A stretch of 64,000 bases of DNA from the NCBI RefSeq assembly GCF_000757885.1, contig NZ_JQCR01000003.1:992001-1056000 (forward strand), written 5' to 3'. The stretch comes from Paenibacillus wynnii. Lineage in GTDB: Bacteria; Bacillota; Bacilli; Paenibacillales; Paenibacillaceae. This document shows, in pieces, positions 42,216-52,729 of the stretch; the first letter of the stretch is position 1, and each line of letters opens with the position of its first letter. The position numbers and the translations under genes are program-made. The notes below the pieces were generated by a model. The model saw nothing but the letters and a program-made list of their open reading frames with translations. It searched no databases and was not told where the DNA came from.

Positions 42216-45200
42216 ATGAATGAACTTTATAATTTAACAAATGCACAAAGACAGATTTATGTTATGGCTAGTTATGCGGGGGATGATACAACCAGTATTT
42301 CTGTTGCATTTGAAATAGAGGAAGTGTTCAATTCAGAAGCGCTTGAGGATGCAGTGAATGAACTGATTCGAAGAAATGATGCGCTACAGATTCGGATTGT
42401 AAATGATAACGGGAATATAAAACAACATATGGCTACTTTGCAAAAGTACGAAATAATAATAGAACTTTTCGATTCCCAAGATACATTTGATGAGTGGCTA
42501 AAAGAGATTTCGGCCCATGGACTGGATATACACGGGGAATTGTATCAGATCATTGGATACCGTGTGGGGGATAAGTTTGGGGTGTATCTGAAGTTGCATC
42601 ATATCATATGTGATGGATGGGGAATGTACATTGTATGCAAAGAATTAAGTGAAATTTATAAAGCATGCATCTATGGAAAAACAGTAACTTCTGAGCCCAG
42701 TTCTTATCTGGAATACATTGCCCGGGAAGCGTCTTATGACAGCAGTCGTAAATTTGAGCGGGATAAAAATTTCTGGGAGACGGTTTATCACAATAGAACT
42801 TCCCTAGTGTCGTTATCCAGTCGTCCGGCAATTTCTAATCTGGCGAGACGGATAGAATACTATATGGATTCGGAAAGTGTCAGTGGAATCCAGAGGTATT
42901 GCAAAAAGCAAAATTGCTCCGTATATGAATTGTTTGCCACAGCATTGGGTTGTTATATGGAGAGTTTTACTGAAGAAAAAAGTTTTATGATTGGGACAAC
43001 TTTTATTGATCGTCCTAATAACAAAGATACGGTGGGAATGTTTGTGAACTCCGTACCGTTGTTGCTACATGTGGACCGCAAAGATTTTGACTATAGCATC
43101 AAAATGACAAAGAAGGCAATCTATGATGCATTCAAACATCAGAAATATAATTATACCTGTATGGCAAATGATTTTAGAGCTGTAAATTTATTTGATGTTA
43201 AGCTGAACTATCAGATCGCAACAAAGGTAGGAGGAGATTATTATAAGAAGACAAACTGGATTTTCCAGCAAGCGCAGAGTGAAGGTTTAATCATCAATAT
43301 CATGGATGAAATGGACGGTTCGATCAAAATTGCCTATGATCATTTGGTTTGTCAGTATCGGGAAGAAGAGATCATGCTGTTACATCAGCATATATGCCAC
43401 ATCATTGGGGATGGATTAGAAGGGAAAAATGAAGTTGACTACATGAGTGAGGAAGAAAAAAATCAGATTCTTTTTTCATTTAATAATACTGAACGGGAAT
43501 ATCCGGCCGGAAAGTCTGTAATTGATTTGTTCGAAGAGCAGGTAGAGCGCACTCCGGATCAGACCGCGGCAATCTTTGGAGAGTGTCAATTATCTTACGC
43601 GCAAGTAAATGAAAGAATCAATGCGCTGGCGCACAGATTGTTGGAACGGGGTGTAGGACCAGGAGAATTTGTGGCAATCCTGGCAGAGCGCAGCATAGAA
43701 ATGATGATTGGAATCTACGCAGTTTTGAAAGCGGGTGGAGCTTATATTCCGATTGATCCAACATATCCGGAAGATAGAATCAAGTACATTATAGAAGATT
43801 GTCAGACAAAACTGATCTTGACCTATGGAGCGAAGATCCCTACTTCTGTGGCGGTCCTTTCACTGGAGCAAATGGATTTGGGAGGAGATTACAGCAATCC
43901 TGTAAGAACTAGCAATACAGAAGATCTTGCATATTGTATATATACGTCCGGAACAACAGGGAAACCAAAAGGCGTTATGCTTACCCATAACAATCTAGTT
44001 AATTATATAAATTATGCAATTCATTCTTATCTGAAAAATTCCAAGGTGATACCATTATTCACCAACTATGGATTTGATCTCACCGTAACATCGATATTTG
44101 GCGCTTGGCTTAGTGGTTCAGCCTTAGATATTTGTGGATTAGATGACGAAAAGAATATTCGTAAAATATTTGAAGGAACGCAGTATACTTTTGCCAAAAT
44201 GACACCATCACACCTTCGTATAGCTGCATTAGAAGCTGAAAATAAATACAGTCAGCTGAATTCGCTGGTGATTGGTGGAGAAGAATTGGATGTGATCACC
44301 TCAAATGCAATCTTGCATAAATTTGGTGATCAAATATCCATACATAACGAATATGGACCAACAGAAACCACTGTAGGTTGTTGTGATTATATATATGATC
44401 CAAAGGATGTGATTTCCTCCACTGTGCTGATTGGAAAACCGATTCATAACACCAGGATCTATATCATGAACGATATGAAGCTTTGTGGAATGGGTGTACC
44501 AGGAGAATTGTGTGTGACTGGAGCCGGTGTTGCCAAAGGATATCTGAACAGACCTGAACTGACGGCGCAAAAATTCATACCAAATCCTTATGGACAGGGA
44601 AGGATGTATCGTACTGGAGATTTGGCGAGATGGTTGCCAGATGGAAACTTAGAGTATTTGGGACGAATCGATGAGCAGGTGAAAATTCGGGGATTTCGGA
44701 TCGAACTTGGAGAAGTAGAGAGTGTGATTCGTGAAAATGCAATAATCAGTGATTGTACGATGGTTGCAAAATCGGAAGAAAACGGGGATAAAGTATTATG
44801 CGCATATCTGGTATCTGATCAGGTAATCGATAGGACAGAGTTAAAAAGTTATCTAGTGGATAAACTTCCGGCTTATATGGTGCCTTCCCGCATGATACAG
44901 ATCGATAAGATTCCGATGACCGCCAACGGGAAAGTAGACCGGATGAAACTACCGGAGATCCAAATGGATAGTACCGGAGATTATATTGCGCCAGAGACAG
45001 AAAGCGAGCGATTCGTCAGTGAGGTTTTCTGTGAAATCTTAGGAGTACAGCAGGCTGGGAAGAAAGATGAATTCTTCGAATTAGGTGGACATTCCCTGCG
45101 GGCGACCAGAATGTTAAACCAAATTGAAGCAAAGACGGGCTGCAGATTTAGCATCAAAGATATTTTTGCAAAACCTACCGTAGAGGGAATTGCGGAACTG

Positions 45201-48200
45201 ATTGATTCAAGGAGCCAGGACGCATATCAAGAGATTCCAATAGCAGTAGAAAAACCCTACTACCCTATGTCGTCAGCACAAAAGAGAGTATATCTCATCT
45301 GTCAAATGCATGAAAATGGAGTGGCTTATAATATGCCGTTTGCCCTTCGTCTTACCGGGGATGTCGAGGCGGATGCCATGAAAAAAGCCATGCAGCAGGT
45401 AGTCGACCGTCATGAAATACTGCGTACAGAATTTACAATGATAGCAGAAGAACCTGTGCAGCGAGTATGGGATAAGGTAAAGGCTGATTTCACCTATGTG
45501 GAAGAAGAAGGCAGCGACGAAAAATTGATTCACGACTTTATAAGTCCCTTTGACTTTACGTCTGCATCCCTGCTTCGCATGAAACTGATCAATCGGGAAG
45601 CCTATCATTTATTGTTGGTGGATATGCATCATATCGTTGGAGATGGCATGAGTTTAGGCAACTTCATCCGGGAGTGGACAGGCTATTACAACGGAGTACA
45701 ACCAGAGAGTGCTGCACGGCAATACAAAGATTATAGTGAATGGATGAGATGCCGTGAACTTTCCAGACAAAAGGAATATTGGGTCAAAGAATTTTCGGAT
45801 GAGATCCCAGTTTTAAATATGACTCTGGATTATAATCGTCCGCAAAATCGGAGCTACCAAGGTGCCCTGGTGAAAAAGGAACTGACTTCCAGTGTGTATC
45901 GTGCCATTGGAAAACTGGCAGAAGAAACAGGGACGACGACATATATGGTCTTGCTTTCAGCAGCCATGGTACTGCTTGGAAAATACAGCAGACAGGAAGA
46001 AATTATAATAGGAACACCGATCGGTGGAAGAGTTCATCGGGATACGGAGAATATGCTAGGTATGTTTGTCAACACCCTGGCTATGCGGGGAAAACCCGAG
46101 GAGGCAAAATCCTATGGTGAATTCTTAACAGAAATAAAGGAAAGTTGTTTAAGGGCTTATGAAAATCAAGAGTACCCATTTGAAGAACTGTTAGAGGCAT
46201 TAGAGATTAAACGGGATCTATCACATAACCCATTGTTTGATGTGATGTTAGTATTGCAGAACAATGAGGAAGAAAAACTGGTATTCCGTGATGCAAAAAC
46301 AGAGATCATCCGGGCAGAGACCAAGGTGGCAAAGTGTGATCTGACTTTTAATATCTACCAGGAAAACAACGCTTATAAGATAGAGTTAGAATACTGTACG
46401 GAATTGTTCAAAAAATTCAGTGCCGAGCAGATATTAGAGCACTATGTGGCAGTGCTGCAGCAGGTATCAGGAAATTCCAGTATGAAGATAAGAGACGTAG
46501 CCGTAATCACAGAAGCAGAGCATGACAAAATCTTAAAGGATTTTAATGCTACCAGGCTGACGTTCCCGGAAGAAAAGACCATGATTGAGCTATTTGAAGA
46601 GCAGGTGGAAAAAACACCTGAACGGGTGGCAGTAGAATACAAGGATTCTCAGCTCACCTACCAGCAATTAAATGGGAAAATAAACCATATGGCAAAGAGA
46701 TTAAGAGAAAAAGGTATAGTTCCGGGAGATTATGTAGCAATAATGGCAGAGCGCAGCATCGAGATGATCGTGGGGATCTACGGTATTATAAAAGCCGGTG
46801 CCGCTTATGTTCCCATTGATTCCACCTATCCAAAAGAACGGGTGGAATATATGTTAAAGGACTGCCAGCCGAAGCTGATGCTGACTTACCATACTACAGC
46901 AGATGCCAATGTACCTGAAATGAAAATGGAGGACTGCCTTGCCTGGGAAGCGGAGGATAACCCTGAACAAGTCAATCAGCCAGATGATGTGGCGTATTGT
47001 ATTTATACCTCTGGAACCACCGGCAATCCGAAGGGGGTCATGGTTGCACATACAGGTATCAGTAATCTGAAGGTGTATTTTGAAGAAATATATGAAGTAC
47101 AACCTGCAGACCGGGTACTGCAATTTGCAAAATCCATTTTTGACGCTTCAGTATGGGAGATGAACATGGCCTTGTTGAATGGTGCCGCGTTAGTTATCCC
47201 TTCTGAGCAGACTATCTATGATGTGGATTCCTTTGCGCAATGGTTTTGTCAGAATGAAATTAGTATTGCAACGTTACCGCCGAATTACTTTTTACAGATT
47301 GGCGAAATCAAACCAAGACTTTTAATCACTGCAGGATCAGAAACGAACTGGAAGGTAATTGAAAAAGCCGGATCTTCTAAGTACATTAATGCCTACGGTC
47401 CGACAGAAACCACCATATGTGCAACAGACTGGAACTTTAAGAAAGGCAGTACAAAAGAGATTTCCATCGGAAAACCGATTAGCAATACCAAAATTTATAT
47501 TATGAATGGTATGGAACTTTGCGGTGTTGGAGTGCCGGGAGAATTATGTGTGACAGGGGCAGGCCTGACCAAGGGATATTTAAACAGACCGGAACTTACT
47601 GCGGAGAAATTTATCAAGAACCCTTTTGGAAAAGGAACTCTCTATCGTACCGGAGATTTGGCAAGATGGCTGTCTGATGGAAATATAGAGTATCTGGGAC
47701 GTATTGATGAACAGGTGAAAATTCGGGGATTCCGAATCGAACTTGGAGAGGTAGACAACGCTATTCGAGAAAACACAGGAATCCGTGATTGTTCAGTAAT
47801 GGCATTTAAGGAGGACAACGGAGAAAAAGTATTATGTGCCTATCTTGTAGCCGACCAGATCATCGACCTAGCTTATTTAAAAAATCATCTGCAAGAAAAA
47901 CTGCCTGCTTACATGGTTCCAACCCGTATGATGCAAATTGACAAGATACCAATGACCATCAATGGAAAAGTCGATCTGAAAAAATTGCCGAAGATTGATG
48001 TGGGGAGCATGGAAGTTTATATAGAACCAGAAACAGACAGTGAGCGGCTTGTCAGCGAGATGTTCTGTGAAATCTTAGGAATAGAATCGGCAGGGAAGAA
48101 AGACAACTTCTTTGAACTAGGTGGACATTCCCTGCGGGCGACCAGAATGGTAAACCGGATTGAAGCAAAGACGGGCGGCAGACTTAGCATCAAAGATATT

Positions 48201-51200
48201 TTCGCAAAACCTACTGTAGAGGGAATTGCGGAACTAATTGATGCAAGGGACCAGGATACATATCAGGAGATTCCAAAGGCAGAAGGAAAATATTATTATC
48301 CAATGTCGTCAGCGCAAAAGAGAGTATATCTTATCTGCCAGATAGATGAAACCGGAGTGACCTATAATATGCCATTTGCACTTCGCCTTAGGGGAGACGT
48401 CGATGCCCAGGCGATGCGAAATGCCATGCAACAGGTGATCAACCGTCATGAAATCCTGCGCACAGAATTTACGATGATAGATGGAGAACCGGTGCAAAGA
48501 ATTTGGGAAGAAGTAGCGGCAGATTTTACTTATGTGGAAGAGAATGAGGAGGATAGTGCGCTGATCGATGCGTTTATTCAACCATTTGATTTTGCATCTG
48601 CATCTCTGCTTCGTATGAAACTGATCAAACGGAAAATGGATTATGTACTGTTGGCGGATATGCACCATATCGTTGGAGACGGAATGAGCATTGGGAATTT
48701 CATTCGGGAGTGGGCAGGGTATTACAATGGAGTGCAGCCGGAAGAAGCAGCGAGACAATATAAAGATTACAGTGAATGGATGAACGGAAGAGATCTATCC
48801 GAACAAAAAGGTTACTGGGTCAAAGAGTTTTCGGATGAAATCCCGGTTTTGAACATGCCATTGGATGATAAGCGGCCTCAAACCCAGAGCTATGCAGGAG
48901 CTCTGGTGAAAATGAACTTGGATGCTAACTTATATCATGCTGTTGAAAAACTTGCAGAAGAAACAGGAACAACGGAATATATGGTATTCCTTTCTGCAAT
49001 CATGGTGCTGCTTGGAAAATACAGTAGACAGGAAGACATTGTGATTGGAACGCCCATAAGCGGAAGAACCCATCGCGATACAGAAGATATGTTAGGTATG
49101 TTTATCAATACACTGGCTATGCGTGGAAGACCGGAAGAAACTAAGCAGTACGAGAATTTTTTAGGAGAAATCAAAGAGGTCTGTTTGAAGGCTTATGAGC
49201 ATCAGGAATATCCATTTGAAGAACTGGTAGAAGTATTAAACCTGGAACGCGATATGTCCAGAAATCCATTGTTTGATGTGATGTTTGTGTTGCAGAACAA
49301 TGAGGAAGAAAAACTATTATTCCACAGTGCTAAAACCGAGATTATCCGGGCAGAGACAAAGGTGTCTAAATGTGACCTGACCTTTAATGTTTATCAGGAG
49401 CAGAAATCGTATAAAGTTGAACTGGAATATTGTACAGACCTATTCAAAAAGTCCAGTGCAGAGCGAATGTTAGAGCATTATCATGTGGTGCTGCAGCAGC
49501 TGGTAGAAAATCGAAAAATTATGTTGAAGGATGTAGAAGTTATTACAGAAGATGAGCGTGTAAACATCTTAAAGGACTTTAATGATACCAGAGTTGCATT
49601 TCCAAGCGACAAGACCATGATCGATTTCTTTGAAGCCGAGGTAGAAAGAGCCCCTGAGAAGATAGCGGTGGTATATAAGGATGCCAAAATCAGCTACTGG
49701 GAATTGAATGGCAAGATCAATCATCTGGCAAAAGAGTTGCGGAACAGGGGAGTAGGACCTGGAGACTATGTAGCGATTATGGCAGAACGCAGCATCGAGA
49801 TGATCATCGGAATTTATGGCATCATCAAAGCTGGAGGCGCCTACGTCCCCATCGACCCAACATATCCAAGGGATCGTGTCGAATATATCTTAGAAGACTG
49901 TAATCCAAAGGTATTATTGACCTATCGTGCAACGGCAGAGACGGCAGTGCCAGTAATGAAGTTAGAAGGTTCTATGGCATGGAAGGGAGAGGGGAATCTT
50001 CTTCACGTCAATCGTGTAGATGATGTGGCGTATTGTATCTATACCTCTGGAACCACTGGAAAACCAAAGGGTGCCATGATTAAACATATTAGTTTGGTAA
50101 ACCGTATTTTATGGATGCAATCCATGTACCCGCTTGGTGAGGAGGACGTCATTTTACAAAAAACCACCTTTTCTTTTGATGTTTCTGTATGGGAAATCGT
50201 ATGGTGGGGATTTTTCGGGGCCAGAGCTGTCATGTTAGAACAGGAGGTAGAAAAGAATCCGGAAGAAATCTGTGATGTGATTGAAAAAGAAAAAGTCACC
50301 GTGCTGCATTTTGTCCCATCCATGCTGAATTCGTTCCTTGCCTATATTAAAAATAGAAACGAACGGGTAGGAAGTCTTGGCAGTTTAAGACGGGTTTTTG
50401 CTAGTGGAGAAGCTTTGAATAAAGAAACTGTAGATACCTTCAACAAGATATTGTATCAAAAAAATAAAACCTGTTTGTCTAATTTATATGGACCGACTGA
50501 AGCTTGCATTGACGTTACTTATTTTGAATGCAGTCCATGCCAAGAAAAAAACCTGATACCGATTGGAAAACCGATCAGTAACATACAGATTTATATCCTG
50601 AATGGAATGAAATTATGTGGCATTGGTGTTCCGGGAGAATTGTGCATTGCCGGTATCGGAGTGGCAAAGGGTTATCTGAATAAGGAAGAATTGACCAAAG
50701 ATAAGTTTGTTGATAACCCGTATGATGAAGGGAAAATGTACCGGACGGGAGATCTGGCTTGTTGGAGGGGAAATGGAGATATCGCTTATTTGGGCAGAAT
50801 GGATAGTCAGGTAAAAATTCGTGGATTGCGCATTGAATTGGGCGAGATTGAAAATTCCATTCGAAAACTGGATTACATCAGTGACTGTGCCGTGGTGGAT
50901 AAACTGGATCAGAATGGTGATAAAGTCATCTATGGATATTTCGTATCCGATAAAGAGATTCCGATTCATGATGTGATAAATGAGCTGAAAATGACCTTGC
51001 CGGTATACATGGTGCCGTCACGTATGCAGCAAATTGATGCCATTCCAGTGACAAGCAACGGAAAATTAAATCGAAAAATGCTACCCGATATTAAAATGAC
51101 CAGTAACAAAAGGCATGTAGAAGCAGTGGATGAAAAAGATGCTAAATTATATGAAATATGCAAAACAATATTGAATGTCGAAGAATATGGACAAAGTGAT

Positions 51201-51320
51201 AATTTTATTGCAATGGGGGGGGATTCTCTTAAAGCATTAAAAATTGCATCAATGATGAATGAGGCCGGATACGAGGTATCAACGAAAGAAGTATTGGTGC
51301 AGTTGTTACAAAACATATAA
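42216..51320 (+). CDS. Trimodular nonribosomal peptide synthetase (C-A-T x3), predicted Asn-Phe-Ser
   Basis: 3034 residues. Domains: C1 1-430 (active site H-H-I-I-C-D-G), A1 434-950, T1 with Ser960 in G-G-H-S-L; C2 from 1014 (H-H-I-V-G-D-G), A2 from 1455, T2 with Ser1972; C3 from 2026, A3 from 2467, T3 with Ser3004 in G-G-D-S-L. The protein ends right after T3: no thioesterase, reductase or epimerase. Specificity residues read by hand on the GrsA positions: A1 DLTKVGEVGK (Asn; Asp codes usually have His at the seventh place), A2 DAWTIAAICK (identical to GrsA, Phe), A3 DVWHFSLIDK (Ser, one residue from the usual code). A C domain at the start means the first amino acid is joined to something else, an acyl group or a free substrate. 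The gene is preceded by an MFS exporter and followed by a BtrH-like protein. AAGGAG lies before the ATG. Confidence 0.93.
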   Translation: MNELYNLTNAQRQIYVMASYAGDDTTSISVAFEIEEVFNSEALEDAVNELIRRNDALQIRIVNDNGNIKQHMATLQKYEIIIELFDSQDTFDEWLKEISAHGLDIHGELYQIIGYRVGDKFGVYLKLHHIICDGWGMYIVCKELSEIYKACIYGKTVTSEPSSYLEYIAREASYDSSRKFERDKNFWETVYHNRTSLVSLSSRPAISNLARRIEYYMDSESVSGIQRYCKKQNCSVYELFATALGCYMESFTEEKSFMIGTTFIDRPNNKDTVGMFVNSVPLLLHVDRKDFDYSIKMTKKAIYDAFKHQKYNYTCMANDFRAVNLFDVKLNYQIATKVGGDYYKKTNWIFQQAQSEGLIINIMDEMDGSIKIAYDHLVCQYREEEIMLLHQHICHIIGDGLEGKNEVDYMSEEEKNQILFSFNNTEREYPAGKSVIDLFEEQVERTPDQTAAIFGECQLSYAQVNERINALAHRLLERGVGPGEFVAILAERSIEMMIGIYAVLKAGGAYIPIDPTYPEDRIKYIIEDCQTKLILTYGAKIPTSVAVLSLEQMDLGGDYSNPVRTSNTEDLAYCIYTSGTTGKPKGVMLTHNNLVNYINYAIHSYLKNSKVIPLFTNYGFDLTVTSIFGAWLSGSALDICGLDDEKNIRKIFEGTQYTFAKMTPSHLRIAALEAENKYSQLNSLVIGGEELDVITSNAILHKFGDQISIHNEYGPTETTVGCCDYIYDPKDVISSTVLIGKPIHNTRIYIMNDMKLCGMGVPGELCVTGAGVAKGYLNRPELTAQKFIPNPYGQGRMYRTGDLARWLPDGNLEYLGRIDEQVKIRGFRIELGEVESVIRENAIISDCTMVAKSEENGDKVLCAYLVSDQVIDRTELKSYLVDKLPAYMVPSRMIQIDKIPMTANGKVDRMKLPEIQMDSTGDYIAPETESERFVSEVFCEILGVQQAGKKDEFFELGGHSLRATRMLNQIEAKTGCRFSIKDIFAKPTVEGIAELIDSRSQDAYQEIPIAVEKPYYPMSSAQKRVYLICQMHENGVAYNMPFALRLTGDVEADAMKKAMQQVVDRHEILRTEFTMIAEEPVQRVWDKVKADFTYVEEEGSDEKLIHDFISPFDFTSASLLRMKLINREAYHLLLVDMHHIVGDGMSLGNFIREWTGYYNGVQPESAARQYKDYSEWMRCRELSRQKEYWVKEFSDEIPVLNMTLDYNRPQNRSYQGALVKKELTSSVYRAIGKLAEETGTTTYMVLLSAAMVLLGKYSRQEEIIIGTPIGGRVHRDTENMLGMFVNTLAMRGKPEEAKSYGEFLTEIKESCLRAYENQEYPFEELLEALEIKRDLSHNPLFDVMLVLQNNEEEKLVFRDAKTEIIRAETKVAKCDLTFNIYQENNAYKIELEYCTELFKKFSAEQILEHYVAVLQQVSGNSSMKIRDVAVITEAEHDKILKDFNATRLTFPEEKTMIELFEEQVEKTPERVAVEYKDSQLTYQQLNGKINHMAKRLREKGIVPGDYVAIMAERSIEMIVGIYGIIKAGAAYVPIDSTYPKERVEYMLKDCQPKLMLTYHTTADANVPEMKMEDCLAWEAEDNPEQVNQPDDVAYCIYTSGTTGNPKGVMVAHTGISNLKVYFEEIYEVQPADRVLQFAKSIFDASVWEMNMALLNGAALVIPSEQTIYDVDSFAQWFCQNEISIATLPPNYFLQIGEIKPRLLITAGSETNWKVIEKAGSSKYINAYGPTETTICATDWNFKKGSTKEISIGKPISNTKIYIMNGMELCGVGVPGELCVTGAGLTKGYLNRPELTAEKFIKNPFGKGTLYRTGDLARWLSDGNIEYLGRIDEQVKIRGFRIELGEVDNAIRENTGIRDCSVMAFKEDNGEKVLCAYLVADQIIDLAYLKNHLQEKLPAYMVPTRMMQIDKIPMTINGKVDLKKLPKIDVGSMEVYIEPETDSERLVSEMFCEILGIESAGKKDNFFELGGHSLRATRMVNRIEAKTGGRLSIKDIFAKPTVEGIAELIDARDQDTYQEIPKAEGKYYYPMSSAQKRVYLICQIDETGVTYNMPFALRLRGDVDAQAMRNAMQQVINRHEILRTEFTMIDGEPVQRIWEEVAADFTYVEENEEDSALIDAFIQPFDFASASLLRMKLIKRKMDYVLLADMHHIVGDGMSIGNFIREWAGYYNGVQPEEAARQYKDYSEWMNGRDLSEQKGYWVKEFSDEIPVLNMPLDDKRPQTQSYAGALVKMNLDANLYHAVEKLAEETGTTEYMVFLSAIMVLLGKYSRQEDIVIGTPISGRTHRDTEDMLGMFINTLAMRGRPEETKQYENFLGEIKEVCLKAYEHQEYPFEELVEVLNLERDMSRNPLFDVMFVLQNNEEEKLLFHSAKTEIIRAETKVSKCDLTFNVYQEQKSYKVELEYCTDLFKKSSAERMLEHYHVVLQQLVENRKIMLKDVEVITEDERVNILKDFNDTRVAFPSDKTMIDFFEAEVERAPEKIAVVYKDAKISYWELNGKINHLAKELRNRGVGPGDYVAIMAERSIEMIIGIYGIIKAGGAYVPIDPTYPRDRVEYILEDCNPKVLLTYRATAETAVPVMKLEGSMAWKGEGNLLHVNRVDDVAYCIYTSGTTGKPKGAMIKHISLVNRILWMQSMYPLGEEDVILQKTTFSFDVSVWEIVWWGFFGARAVMLEQEVEKNPEEICDVIEKEKVTVLHFVPSMLNSFLAYIKNRNERVGSLGSLRRVFASGEALNKETVDTFNKILYQKNKTCLSNLYGPTEACIDVTYFECSPCQEKNLIPIGKPISNIQIYILNGMKLCGIGVPGELCIAGIGVAKGYLNKEELTKDKFVDNPYDEGKMYRTGDLACWRGNGDIAYLGRMDSQVKIRGLRIELGEIENSIRKLDYISDCAVVDKLDQNGDKVIYGYFVSDKEIPIHDVINELKMTLPVYMVPSRMQQIDAIPVTSNGKLNRKMLPDIKMTSNKRHVEAVDEKDAKLYEICKTILNVEEYGQSDNFIAMGGDSLKALKIASMMNEAGYEVSTKEVLVQLLQNI
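51215..51222 (+). repeat. Run of eight G at the last carrier-domain active site
   Basis: Eight consecutive G code for the two Gly of G-G-D-S, directly before the Asp and the Ser that carries the phosphopantetheine arm. The length could allow slippage and a frameshift in the last 35 codons. Confidence 0.7.
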
Positions 51321-51339
51321 AAGGAAAAAGGTGATTGTA

Positions 51340-52374
51340 ATGAGAAGAGAGTTACCTATCAAGATAAAGCATAAAATAAATAATCAGCTATGTAATGCAG
51401 GATTTCTATGCGTGATTCTTGCCTATGACAATATGCAGACTTGGTTTTATGAGCATTATGTGCAATTATATTATTCCTTCAACAAAAAAGTTCTTAGTTC
51501 GAAGCACAAAGAGATGTTTCTTGATTTTTATGGCGGCTGGACTGAACCAAGAGAGCTGTTTGATATTAATAGTCTGAATCGAAAAGATGTGGAATCATAT
51601 GACGAACATTCCTTTGAGAGTATTATAGGGACAGGACAATATATATATTGTTATGTGGATGAATATTATATCCAGAACAGCAAGCATAACTCCCATGATA
51701 TTTTAGTGTATGGCTATGATGATGAAAGAAGAGTTTTTCAGGTAGTGGGATTCAAGGATGGTTTCTTTCAGGGATATGAAGTGGATTATGATATTTTCCT
51801 GAAGGCGTTTCGTAGTGGCGTAAAGCTTTCTAAGCTGTTTGATACCTACCATGGCATAAATTACTTTTTGTGTATAGAACCACGCTTTGATGAGTCTACC
51901 CAGTATGAATTTAATACCAGAAATTTTATGGAACGGGTCAAAGAATATGTATGTTGCATCAATACCGGGAAATTGAATGCCTGTGATGATCTGAATCACA
52001 AAATGTATCAAAAGGAAGATAATGTGTTTGGTATAGAAGTGTACGAGTGCCTGATTAAGGAAATAGAAGGCTGCAGGAAGAAATTATCGTTACTTGACTA
52101 CAGGGCTTTTCATACCCTTTATGAGCATAATGTATTGATGAAAGAGCGGATAGAGTATTTGAGATTTGATCTTGGGGAGCAAGAATTTACAGAATCATTA
52201 AATGAATTAGTGAAATTATCTAATGAAATACGAATGTTGGTCATGAAATATAATTTTAGCCCGGAAGATGAGGTGTTAGAGCGAATCATTGAGAGCACGA
52301 AAAAAATGTATAGGATGGAAAAAGAAACATACAACGCCTTTTATGATGCCATGTGCGTGAGTAGTAATGTCTGA
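51340..52374 (+). CDS. BtrH-like (butirosin BtrH N-terminal family) acyltransferase candidate
   Basis: 344 residues with the look of the BtrH_N/DUF4872 family: an early Cys in N-N-Q-L-C-N-A-G-F-L (Cys18), a W-T-E-P-R-E-L segment, and N-S-H-D-I-L-V-Y-G-Y-D-D (His119, Asp120) where the family has its H-x-x-V-V-Y-G-Y-D motif, then a helical C-terminal part. BtrH moves an acyl group from a carrier protein to an aminoglycoside. The ATG at 51340 follows AAAAAGGTG and lies 20 bases after the NRPS stop. Since the NRPS lacks a thioesterase, I infer that this protein releases the peptide by transfer to an acceptor. The Cys/His reading is by eye only; a terminator at 52432 closes the unit. Confidence 0.7.
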   Translation: MRRELPIKIKHKINNQLCNAGFLCVILAYDNMQTWFYEHYVQLYYSFNKKVLSSKHKEMFLDFYGGWTEPRELFDINSLNRKDVESYDEHSFESIIGTGQYIYCYVDEYYIQNSKHNSHDILVYGYDDERRVFQVVGFKDGFFQGYEVDYDIFLKAFRSGVKLSKLFDTYHGINYFLCIEPRFDESTQYEFNTRNFMERVKEYVCCINTGKLNACDDLNHKMYQKEDNVFGIEVYECLIKEIEGCRKKLSLLDYRAFHTLYEHNVLMKERIEYLRFDLGEQEFTESLNELVKLSNEIRMLVMKYNFSPEDEVLERIIESTKKMYRMEKETYNAFYDAMCVSSNV

Positions 52375-52431
52375 ACCGATCATCGCTTCGCCTTTCCTTT
52401 GGCATTATCAATTTTGAAAATTCATGAAGCT

Positions 52432-52466
52432 AGGAATTCAACTGACCTCAGTTGAATTCCTTTTTA
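52432..52466 (+). terminator. Terminator of the NRPS operon
   Basis: Arms 52432-52445 and 52448-52461 are exact complements; with a minimal 4-base loop the stem is 13 pairs, followed by TTTTTATTTTT. The next 260 bases (52470-52729) contain no clear gene, though the last 120 read open in the frame of the next gene. Confidence 0.9.
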
Positions 52467-52729
52467 TTTTTGTGAAAAGCCCATAGAGCCTGAATAGCCG
52501 AGCTCAGCTTGATTTGGGTAAATTGCGGCAGACATATATTTGTCTAAAGATATTGAGAAATCTCTAACATATCTAGCGATTATTGTTGGCACGCCATATG
52601 GTGGAGTTAAAGAACAAGGTGGAGGGTTTTATCAACGGAGACCCGGAATTAACTCCAGCGTTTCCTAGCCAGCTCGTTGATATTATTCCTGAAGGATACG
52701 ATAAATTCAAAAATACTAGGAGGTTTACT

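Noticed and set aside
52583..52729. Upstream extension of the second adhA frame
   Set aside because: The frame is open, but the AGGAGG site and the alignment with the intact copy put the start at 52730; the upstream part is unidentified.
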